Below, piece by piece: positions 1-5,923 of a stretch of DNA of 21,859 nucleotides. Made by a program: the position numbers and the translations under genes. Each line of letters begins with the position of its first letter. Position 1 is the first letter of the stretch. The notes below the pieces were generated by a model. That model did no database searches. It was given only the letters and a program-made list of their open reading frames with translations, and was not told the origin of the DNA. Source of the stretch: Bacteroidales bacterium UBA4621 (GTDB lineage: Bacteria > Bacteroidota > Bacteroidia > Bacteroidales > Paludibacteraceae); NCBI GenBank assembly GCA_002387325.1, contig DGIN01000015.1, positions 1 to 21,859 on the forward strand. Reading direction: 5' to 3'.

Positions 1-43
1 GAGATGATAACGACGTTATAGTTTGGCGGAGATGATAACGACG
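1..43. repeat. 15-bp direct repeat, two copies 28 bp apart
   Basis: The 15-mer GAGATGATAACGACG occurs at 1-15 and again at 29-43. The second copy leads straight into the dispersed repeat at 34-170, so the first may be a partial duplication of that element's left edge. The window begins here, so further copies may lie to the left. No coding potential is evident. Confidence 0.75.
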
Positions 44-170
44 CGGGACGTGTCGTCTCCATAAGTACAGCATAGTTATGCGGTTTATGGCAAACCGACC
101 GCGGACGAGGGCGTCCGCGTCCCCGGGATGGTGTATATGGTGCAGGGATAATACGCTATTTTGATGCGGT
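34..170 (+). repeat. Dispersed intergenic repeat, left copy (short form), with two hairpins
   Basis: This segment matches 21504-21715 in the same orientation. A 17-nt left block (34-50) differs from 21504-21520 at two positions. The main block (54-170) matches 21598-21715 at about four fifths of positions by eye, with one small gap. The left copy lacks about 77 nt found between the two blocks on the right. It contains a hairpin with arms CGGTTT (81-86) and AAACCG (92-97), and a perfect 8-bp hairpin with arms CGCGGACG (100-107) and CGTCCGCG (112-119) around a 4-nt loop. Non-coding repeat family or structured RNA are both possible; function is unknown. Confidence 0.85.
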
Positions 171-193
171 TGCGCTGTTGATTTTTGGGGGAA

Positions 194-225
194 TTTGGTT
201 ATATCAGATAATTTTTGTAACTTTG
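194..225 (+). promoter_or_regulatory. Bacteroidota-type promoter for the GldA-like gene
   Basis: TTTG at 194-197 and TAACTTTG at 218-225 are separated by 20 bp, which fits the known Bacteroidota consensus (TTTG, 19-20 bp, TAnnTTTG). Transcription would start around 230-233, at the edge of the tandem array in the leader. The same 11-mer GTAACTTTGCG occurs in the mlaE promoter at the other end of the window. Confidence 0.7.
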
Positions 226-229
226 CGGG

Positions 230-303
230 CTTAAATCAACAAAGGGTACTTAAATCAACAAGGGTTGCTTAAATCAACTAAGGGATGCTTAAACAACAAT
301 GGG
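230..303 (+). repeat. Four tandem copies of a 19-20 bp unit in the leader of the GldA-like gene
   Basis: The unit CTTAAATCAACAAAGGG begins at 230, 249, 268 and 288. The copies differ by a few bases and the last is shortened. The array fills the interval between the predicted transcription start and the ATG at 307, so it would form nearly the whole 5' leader. Each unit carries an AAGGG- or ATGGG-like purine stretch; the last lies 3 bases before the start codon. Copy number could alter translation, but that is inference. Confidence 0.85.
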
Positions 304-306
304 ATT

Positions 307-1038
307 ATGTCGGTACGCATAGAACATATAGACAAGACCATCGGCAAGCAGGCGGTGCTGCGTGATGTATCGCTGTCCATTAACGATGGTGAGGTGGTGG
401 GTTTGCTTGGTCCCAACGGTGCAGGGAAATCGACACTAATGAAGATATTGGTGGGGTTATGGGAGCCTGACTATAGGAGACGGGGGATGCATTATGCGGA
501 ACGGACAAAAGACAATGCCGAATGCGTAGTTGAAGTGCCGAAGGATATCGGATATTTGCCGGAACAAAATCCGCTGTATGAGGAGATGTATGTAACGGAA
601 TATCTGCAGTTTATGGGTGGTTTGACTATACGGAACGGGGTATGCGGAAGTGGTGGCAACAAGAGAGTGAAAGATCGTGTGGAAGAGTTGATAGAGCGTG
701 TAGGGTTATCCGCTGAGCGGCACAAGAAGACAGGTCAGTTGAGCAAGGGTTACAAGCAGCGTGTGGGTTTGGCACAGGCGTTATTGGGTGATCCTGACTT
801 GTTGATATTAGACGAACCGACGACGGGTCTTGATCCGAACCAGTTGGTGGAGATACGCAGTCTGATACGGGATATGGGGAAAGACCGCACGGTGATACTC
901 TCGACGCATATTATGCAGGAAGTGCGGGAGATGTGCGACCGTGTGGTGATACTTGACCATGGTGAGATAAAAGCGGACAAGGCGATTGGTGAGATAGAGG
1001 ACTTGGAGGGGCTGTTCAGGGAAGTAACGAGCCGCTGA
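307..1038 (+). CDS. ABC transporter ATP-binding protein, GldA type
   Basis: Cytoplasmic ABC ATPase of 243 residues. Walker A GPNGAGKS is at 35-42, the Q-loop region YLPEQ at 83-87, the signature LSKGYKQR at 145-152, Walker B LLILDEP at 165-171 and the switch His at 201. The LSKGYKQRVGLAQAL stretch is typical of GldA and related drug or export ATPases of Bacteroidota. The ATG at 307 is chosen because the consensus begins right after it; an in-frame TTG at 265 lies in the tandem repeat. GldA proteins are usually nearer 300 residues, so the C-terminal region is short here, while residues 53-80 and 106-122 look like insertions. No permease gene is adjacent. ABC ATPase is certain; the GldA assignment is moderate. 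Confidence 0.85.
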   Translation: MSVRIEHIDKTIGKQAVLRDVSLSINDGEVVGLLGPNGAGKSTLMKILVGLWEPDYRRRGMHYAERTKDNAECVVEVPKDIGYLPEQNPLYEEMYVTEYLQFMGGLTIRNGVCGSGGNKRVKDRVEELIERVGLSAERHKKTGQLSKGYKQRVGLAQALLGDPDLLILDEPTTGLDPNQLVEIRSLIRDMGKDRTVILSTHIMQEVREMCDRVVILDHGEIKADKAIGEIEDLEGLFREVTSR

Positions 1039-1266
1039 TTGCTATGAGATTCTCCGTTAATTGCCGTTACTTTATCGTTAATTTATTCCCTTAAGCGGCA
1101 TTAAAAATTCATTAAAAAGAGCGTTATTTTTTGGGGAACAAATACACGAAAAATGTAATCAAAAACAACCGAATAGAATTAATGTCAACAACTTACAACA
1201 ACGGATAACAACGACTATTTGATATTCAAAGAGAGGTATGTTAATTTTTAATTATGAATTGAGCAA

Positions 1267-2277
1267 GTGAGTGAGTTTGATATACGACAACAGATGACAG
1301 AGAAGGAGCAGGACAATGCTTTGCGTCCTTTGCGTTTTGCGGATTTTGCGGGTCAGAGCAAGGTGGTGAGCAACCTGCGTATCTTTGTGGCGGCTGCCAA
1401 GATGCGTGGTGAGAGTCTTGACCACGTGCTGCTGTTCGGTCCTCCGGGTTTGGGCAAGACGACGCTGAGCAACATCATAGCCAACGAATTGGGTGTGGGG
1501 TTCAAGATCACTTCGGGTCCTGTATTGGACAAGCCCGGTGATTTGGCGGGTTTGCTGACCAGTTTGGAGCCGAATGATGTGCTGTTTATCGACGAGATAC
1601 ACCGTTTGTCGCCTGTGGTGGAGGAGTATCTGTATTCGGCGATGGAGGACTACCGTATCGATATAATGATAGACAAGGGTCCGTCGGCTCGTACGATACA
1701 GATTGATTTGAACCGTTTTACCCTTATCGGTGCTACCACTCGAAGCGGTTTGCTGACGAGTCCGTTGCGTGCGCGTTTCGGCATCAACTGTCACTTGGAG
1801 TACTATGATGCCGACATTCTGGCAGGTATTGTGGCGCGTAGTGCGGGGCTGTTGGGTGTGTATATTGACAGTCAGGCAGCGGGTGAGATAGCGCGTCGCA
1901 GCCGCGGTACGCCCCGTATAGCGAATGCGTTGTTGCGGCGTGTGCGGGACTTTGCGCAGGTGAAAGGCAACGGGTCGATAGACCTTGAGATAGCGCAGTA
2001 TGCTCTGGAGGCACTGAACATTGATACTTTCGGTCTTGACCAGATAGACAACAAGTTGCTGTGTACGATTATCGACAAGTTTCAGGGTGGTCCCGTTGGT
2101 TTGAACACGATTGCCACCGCTATGGGCGAGGACGCGGGGACGATAGAGGATGTATATGAGCCATATCTGATCAAAGAGGGCTTTATCAAACGTACGCCGA
2201 GAGGACGGGAGGTGACGGAATTAGCGTACAAGCACTTGCATAAGACACCGTATTCCGAACAGCAGACGCTGTTCTGA
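1267..2277 (+). CDS. ruvB: Holliday junction branch migration helicase RuvB
   Basis: RuvB is the AAA+ hexameric motor that drives Holliday junction branch migration with RuvA during recombination and repair. The 336-residue length is normal for the family. Walker A GPPGLGKT is at 58-65, Walker B LFIDE at 106-110, sensor 1 GATTRSG near 155-161, and the arginine finger is in RARFG near 168-172. The C-terminal winged-helix DNA-binding domain follows (GPVGLNTIA, then the TPRGR motif near the end). The start is GTG at 1267: the N-terminus SEFDIRQQM fits the family, and the nearest upstream ATG (1255) runs into a stop after one codon. No ruvA or ruvC is in the window. The 228-bp gap before it suggests its own promoter, but I see no clear TAnnTTTG site. 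Confidence 0.97.
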   Translation: MSEFDIRQQMTEKEQDNALRPLRFADFAGQSKVVSNLRIFVAAAKMRGESLDHVLLFGPPGLGKTTLSNIIANELGVGFKITSGPVLDKPGDLAGLLTSLEPNDVLFIDEIHRLSPVVEEYLYSAMEDYRIDIMIDKGPSARTIQIDLNRFTLIGATTRSGLLTSPLRARFGINCHLEYYDADILAGIVARSAGLLGVYIDSQAAGEIARRSRGTPRIANALLRRVRDFAQVKGNGSIDLEIAQYALEALNIDTFGLDQIDNKLLCTIIDKFQGGPVGLNTIATAMGEDAGTIEDVYEPYLIKEGFIKRTPRGREVTELAYKHLHKTPYSEQQTLF

Positions 2278-2281
2278 AAAT

Positions 2282-2303
2282 AATTTGTAAATTTGTAAAT
2301 TGA
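2282..2303 (+). repeat. AATTTGTA tandem repeat containing a possible -7 box
   Basis: The 8-mer AATTTGTA occurs at 2282-2289 and 2290-2297, followed by a partial copy AATTGA. The second junction creates TAAATTTG (2288-2295), which matches the Bacteroidota -7 consensus, 11 bp before the HAD gene start. There is no convincing -33 element at the right distance, so promoter function is uncertain. Confidence 0.4.
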
Positions 2304-2306
2304 ACT

Positions 2307-3038
2307 ATGTACCGGGCGGTTTTTATAGATTGGGATGATACGATTGGGGATTGGATACACGTGGCGAGAAAGTCGCAAAACGAGTTGTATGACAAGTATC
2401 ATCTGAAAGAATGGTTCGAGACACCCGACGAGTGGTTCGAGAAATACAATACGCACAATACCGAGTTATGGGTACGGTACGGCAAGAACGAGATTAGCAA
2501 AGAGTATCTGTACCTTGACCATTTCCTGTTTCCTCTCTGCCAACAGATAGGTATCACCACGGATATGGCACCGAAACGTTTGCGCGAGATGGCGAAGAAA
2601 ATGGCGGACGACTATGTGTATCTGACCAACACCTATTGCCGGCTGATGACGGATGCCGAAGAGGTGGTTCGCTATTTGGCAGGCAAGTATCCGCTGACAG
2701 TGGTGAGCAACGGTTTTGTGGAGTGCCAGCACTACAAGATGGAGCATACGGGTTTATTGCCCTACTTCAAACATATAGTGCTGAGCGAGGAGGTGAACAT
2801 ACAGAAACCCAATCCGCAGATATTTGCGAAAGCGATAGAGATGAACCTTGCGGAGATACCGGATTTACAGCAAAGCGAAGTTATTATGATTGGCGACAGT
2901 TACACCAGCGATATAGCAGGAGCCAAGTCTGCGGGGATAGATTCCATATGGGTATTGACAGGCGAGGCACCGGAAGAGCAGAAACACGATGCCACGTATA
3001 TAGTGTCCCGTCTGCGTGATGTAATGACTATATTATGA
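2307..3038 (+). CDS. HAD-family hydrolase, YjjG-like (nucleotidase or phosphatase)
   Basis: A cytoplasmic haloacid dehalogenase superfamily phosphatase of 243 residues with all four motifs. Motif I DWDDT is at 8-12 (Asp8 nucleophile, Asp10 acid/base), motif II Ser134 in VVSNG, motif III Lys167 in QKPNP, and motif IV GDSYTSD at 196-202. A helical cap lies between motifs I and II (about residues 15-115), as in subfamily I. The overall pattern resembles YjjG-type pyrimidine nucleotidases, which are known to remove phosphate from non-canonical nucleotides. The exact substrate is not determinable here. It starts 29 bp after ruvB, so co-transcription is likely. HAD family is near certain; YjjG-like specificity is moderate. 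Confidence 0.9.
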   Translation: MYRAVFIDWDDTIGDWIHVARKSQNELYDKYHLKEWFETPDEWFEKYNTHNTELWVRYGKNEISKEYLYLDHFLFPLCQQIGITTDMAPKRLREMAKKMADDYVYLTNTYCRLMTDAEEVVRYLAGKYPLTVVSNGFVECQHYKMEHTGLLPYFKHIVLSEEVNIQKPNPQIFAKAIEMNLAEIPDLQQSEVIMIGDSYTSDIAGAKSAGIDSIWVLTGEAPEEQKHDATYIVSRLRDVMTIL

Positions 3039-3047
3039 CAATTTGGC

Positions 3048-3072
3048 AGGTATTGCCGGTTTTGGCATACCT
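3048..3072 (+). other. Imperfect inverted repeat between the HAD gene and grpE
   Basis: AGGTATTGCC (3048-3057) and GGCATACCT (3064-3072) can pair with one bulged base around a short loop. It starts 10 bp after the HAD stop codon. No U-run follows, so it is not a standard intrinsic terminator; an attenuator or mRNA-processing hairpin are options. There is no CIRCE-type element in this gap. Confidence 0.3.
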
Positions 3073-3112
3073 ATTGCGTAGTAAGAAGCGGCGATATTGC
3101 CACTCAACAGAA

Positions 3113-3117
3113 AGGAG
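3113..3117 (+). promoter_or_regulatory. Shine-Dalgarno site of grpE
   Basis: AGGAG ends 5 nt before the ATG at 3123. Strong Shine-Dalgarno sequences are uncommon in Bacteroidota, so this site supports the chosen start over the internal ATG at codon 13. Confidence 0.55.
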
Positions 3118-3122
3118 AGATT

Positions 3123-3737
3123 ATGAGCAAGAAACATAAACACGAACAGTATAATAATATGGAAAAGAATAAACCTGAGCAGGCTGAGGCGTCCCAGCCG
3201 CAAGTAGAGAAAGAGGCACAGGCTCAAGAGGCAAAAGAGCAGGCAAAGCAGGAAACAGAAACTGCAGAGGCGGCAAGACCTACCACGGAAGACGAGGTGG
3301 CTGCATTGAAAGCGCGTATTGTAGAGTTGGAGGACAAGAACCTGCGTATGATGGCAGAGTTCGACAACTACCGCCGCCGCACCAACAAAGAGAAATTGGA
3401 GTTGATGGAAACGGCAGGTGAAAAGATCTTTACGGAGATGCTTTCGCTGATAGACGATTTTGAGCGTGCTCATACGGCTATGGAAAAGACGGAAGATGTG
3501 AACAGTCTGCGGGAGGGTGTGAACTTGATTTACCAGAAGTTTATCAATTTCCTCGGCAAACACGATGTGCATGCTATAGAGACCAAAGATGCTGATTTCA
3601 ACACCGACGAGCACGAGGCGATTACGACCTTTGCCGCCGGCGAGGACAAGAAAGGCAAAGTAGTTGATTGCACGCAAAAGGGCTATAAACTTGGTGACAA
3701 GGTAATCCGTTTTGCCAAAGTGGTTGTGGGAGAATAA
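3123..3737 (+). CDS. grpE: Nucleotide exchange factor GrpE
   Basis: GrpE is the dimeric exchange factor that releases ADP from DnaK in the Hsp70 cycle. The protein has 204 residues. Residues 1-60 are a charged, Gln/Glu/Ala-rich low-complexity tail, followed by a long coiled coil (about 60-130) containing the hallmark MAEFDNYRRRT. The C-terminal beta domain ends with KGYKLGDKVIRFAKVVV, diagnostic for the family. It is followed after 93 bp by dnaJ, the usual Bacteroidota pairing; dnaK is not in the window. The start is set by the AGGAG site; an alternative ATG 12 codons downstream would only trim the disordered tail. Confidence 0.97.
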   Translation: MSKKHKHEQYNNMEKNKPEQAEASQPQVEKEAQAQEAKEQAKQETETAEAARPTTEDEVAALKARIVELEDKNLRMMAEFDNYRRRTNKEKLELMETAGEKIFTEMLSLIDDFERAHTAMEKTEDVNSLREGVNLIYQKFINFLGKHDVHAIETKDADFNTDEHEAITTFAAGEDKKGKVVDCTQKGYKLGDKVIRFAKVVVGE

Positions 3738-3759
3738 TTAAGAATTATGAATTAAGAAT
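3736..3759. repeat. AATTAAGAAT direct repeat downstream of grpE
   Basis: AATTAAGAAT occurs at 3736-3745 and 3750-3759 (14-bp period), with AATTATGAATT spanning the middle. The same AATTATGAATT word precedes ruvB (1250-1260). These AT-rich words look like a recurring intergenic motif; no function can be assigned. Confidence 0.6.
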
Positions 3760-3804
3760 GGCATATTGCAGCGGGAGAGAAAAATGCTGTTGATTGCGAT
3801 GTAT

Positions 3805-3825
3805 GTTAATTGTTAATTGTTAATT
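3805..3825 (+). repeat. Three tandem GTTAATT units just upstream of dnaJ
   Basis: GTTAATT is repeated perfectly three times (3805-3811, 3812-3818, 3819-3825), ending 5 nt before the dnaJ ATG. An unstructured AT-rich stretch here could serve as a translation enhancer, since Bacteroidota often use AU-rich leaders rather than a Shine-Dalgarno site; that role is inferred. Confidence 0.7.
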
Positions 3826-3830
3826 GGATT

Positions 3831-4997
3831 ATGGCAGATAAAAGAGATTATTATGAAGTGCTGGGTGTGGACAAGACCGCAACAGCCGAAGAGATAAAAA
3901 AGGCGTACCGCCAGAAGGCGATACAATACCACCCCGACAAGAATCCCGGGGACAAAGAGGCAGAAGAGAAATTCAAGGAGGCAGCCGAGGCATACGAGGT
4001 GCTTTCAGACCCCGAAAAACGTAAGAAGTACGACCAGTTCGGCTTTGCCGGTATGGGTGGTGCAGGCGGATTCAACGGCGGACAGGGAATGTCGATGGAA
4101 GACATTTTCTCGCAGTTCGGTGATATTTTCGGTGGTGCAGGTTTTGACTTGGGCGATTTGTTCGGCGGGGGGCGTAGCAGCGGTTCGCGTGGCGGACAGC
4201 GTGTACGCCGCGGTTCGGACTTGCGCGTAAAAGTGAAACTGACGCTTGAAGAGATAGCCAAAGGCACGGAGAAGAAAATCAAAGTGCGTAAGTTGGTCAC
4301 TTGTCCTGCGTGTCACGGTACAGGTAGCGCAGATGGCAGTCAAGGCGATGTCTGCCCGACCTGTAAGGGAACAGGACGCACGGTACGTACGCAACGCGGC
4401 ATCTTCGGTATGATGCAAGTACAGGAGGAGTGTCCGACCTGCCACGGCGAGGGACGTATCATCAAGAACAAATGTCCGAAATGTAACGGTGAGGGAGTTA
4501 TCCGCGATGAGGAGATTATCACGATTAACATTCCCGCAGGCGTATCGGGCGGAATGCAGTTGACCGTACAGGGCAAGGGTAATGCCGCACCGCACGGAGG
4601 TGTACCGGGTGATTTGCTCGTGCTGATAGAGGAAGAGGAACATAAGGATTTTGTCCGTGACGGCAATGACTTGGTATATAACCTGCTGTTGGATATGCCA
4701 ACCGCTATATTGGGCGGGCAGGTGCAGGTACCTACCCTAACCGGCGATGTAAAAATCACCATTACGCCGGGTACCCAGCCGGGCAAAGTGCTGCGTATGC
4801 GCGGGAAAGGTCTGCCTGCCATTGACCAGTACGGACGTCAGATGGGGACGGGCGATATGCTTATCAATGTGGGGGTTTATATCCCCGAAAAACTCTCGCG
4901 CGACGAGAAGAAGTTGATTGAACAATTGCAATCCAGTCCGAATATCGTACCCGGTTCGGCAGACAAAAAGAATTTCTTCAAGAACCTGTTCGGATGA
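3831..4997 (+). CDS. dnaJ: Chaperone protein DnaJ
   Basis: Hsp40 co-chaperone of 388 residues that delivers unfolded clients to DnaK and stimulates its ATPase. The J-domain covers residues 1-70 with HPD at 34-36. A Gly/Phe-rich linker spans about 70-125. Four CxxCxGxG zinc motifs begin at Cys158, Cys175, Cys201 and Cys215, making two zinc sites, and the C-terminal client-binding domains follow. The start is the ATG at 3831 (MADKRDYYEVLG), which matches family N-termini; seven extra in-frame codons upstream lie in the GTTAATT array. Its stop overlaps the next start codon as ATGA, so the downstream outer membrane gene is probably translationally coupled to dnaJ, an uncommon arrangement. Confidence 0.98.
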   Translation: MADKRDYYEVLGVDKTATAEEIKKAYRQKAIQYHPDKNPGDKEAEEKFKEAAEAYEVLSDPEKRKKYDQFGFAGMGGAGGFNGGQGMSMEDIFSQFGDIFGGAGFDLGDLFGGGRSSGSRGGQRVRRGSDLRVKVKLTLEEIAKGTEKKIKVRKLVTCPACHGTGSADGSQGDVCPTCKGTGRTVRTQRGIFGMMQVQEECPTCHGEGRIIKNKCPKCNGEGVIRDEEIITINIPAGVSGGMQLTVQGKGNAAPHGGVPGDLLVLIEEEEHKDFVRDGNDLVYNLLLDMPTAILGGQVQVPTLTGDVKITITPGTQPGKVLRMRGKGLPAIDQYGRQMGTGDMLINVGVYIPEKLSRDEKKLIEQLQSSPNIVPGSADKKNFFKNLFG

Positions 4998-5923
4998 GTC
5001 GACGATACTACTTGCTGACGATATTGCCGGTAGCGATTTGTTGCAGGGTTAGTGCATTAGTGCCTATCACGGCACCGCGTTTGAGTGAGCCGACAGGTAT
5101 TGCCCCCGCATATTTCGGACCCAATGCATTGCCGATACCCGACATGTCGGACGGCAGAACAGAGAGCCATCTCCGCTTGGAAATAGCGGGAGATGGCTAC
5201 TTTGGCTATCAGGGGGACCGCACGGCGGATGTGTTTGCACGGGTGTATATTCCTCTGTTCACGGACAGGGTGAACCTGACTTTGTGGATGCCTGTGCAGG
5301 AGTGGTACACTATGACACCGAAGCGGCAACGCACCTGCCGCCTGCAGGACACGGCAGTGATAAGCGGGCATGAGGCGGGCGATGTGTATATATCCACGGA
5401 TATTCAGTTGCTCAAAGCCCGCAAATATGCCCCTGATATACTGTTGCGGGCAGCCATGAAGACTGCCAGTGGCGGCAGTTTCGACAAGGCGCGGTACTAT
5501 GATGACCCGGGATATTTCTTTGACTTGGCTATCGGCAAGTCGCTCTATTTCGGGGGACAGGGAAAGGCTTTCCCCTACTCGGACCCTACGGATGCCAAGG
5601 TGGAACTGCGATTGGCGGGCAGTGCAGGCTTTCTCTGCTGGCAGACAGCCGACGGCAGGCAGAACGATGCCGTGATGTACGGATTGCAACTGCTGCTGAA
5701 AACACAGTATGTGTCGTGGCGTACCACGTGGGGGGGCTATGTCGGTTGGGAGCAGTATGGTGACCGTCCGATGAGCATAAAGACGTGCTTGGCAGGGCAT
5801 ATACACGACTTTGAACCATTTGTGATGTACCAATACGGCATTAAAGACTACCCCTTCCACCAACTGCGTGTGGGATTGGCATACCACATCAATATCCTCA
5901 ACCGCACAAAGAAACAACGATGA
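4994..5923 (+). CDS. Predicted outer membrane protein, unnamed family
   Basis: I do not recognise a named family. The 309-residue product has a signal peptide (about residues 1-21, ending in a V-S-A site). Alternating hydrophobic and polar, aromatic-rich strands follow, such as VFARVYIPLFTDRVNLTLWM near 80-99. That pattern suggests a small outer membrane beta-barrel. The segment AYFGPNALPIPD at 39-50 looks like a conserved N-terminal motif. Transmembrane helices are absent beyond the signal. The ATG overlaps the dnaJ stop and the stop overlaps the start of the next gene, both as ATGA, so it is made together with the TonB-receptor-like protein. It could be an accessory barrel to that receptor or a structural surface protein; localisation is inferred from composition. 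Confidence 0.75.
   Translation: MSRRYYLLTILPVAICCRVSALVPITAPRLSEPTGIAPAYFGPNALPIPDMSDGRTESHLRLEIAGDGYFGYQGDRTADVFARVYIPLFTDRVNLTLWMPVQEWYTMTPKRQRTCRLQDTAVISGHEAGDVYISTDIQLLKARKYAPDILLRAAMKTASGGSFDKARYYDDPGYFFDLAIGKSLYFGGQGKAFPYSDPTDAKVELRLAGSAGFLCWQTADGRQNDAVMYGLQLLLKTQYVSWRTTWGGYVGWEQYGDRPMSIKTCLAGHIHDFEPFVMYQYGIKDYPFHQLRVGLAYHINILNRTKKQR

Noticed and set aside
1252..1794. 180-codon minus-strand frame opposite ruvB
   Set aside because: It lies within clear ruvB coding sequence and its product is low-complexity, rich in Thr, Gln, Arg and His, as expected for an antisense shadow.
3039..3122. CIRCE or other heat-shock operator before grpE
   Set aside because: No TTAGCACTC inverted repeat is present; only an imperfect hairpin of unclear role is seen.
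5057..5917. 286-codon open frame on the minus strand opposite the 309-residue outer membrane gene
   Set aside because: Its product has no recognisable domain or signal, while the plus-strand frame has a signal peptide, strand pattern and coupled start and stop.
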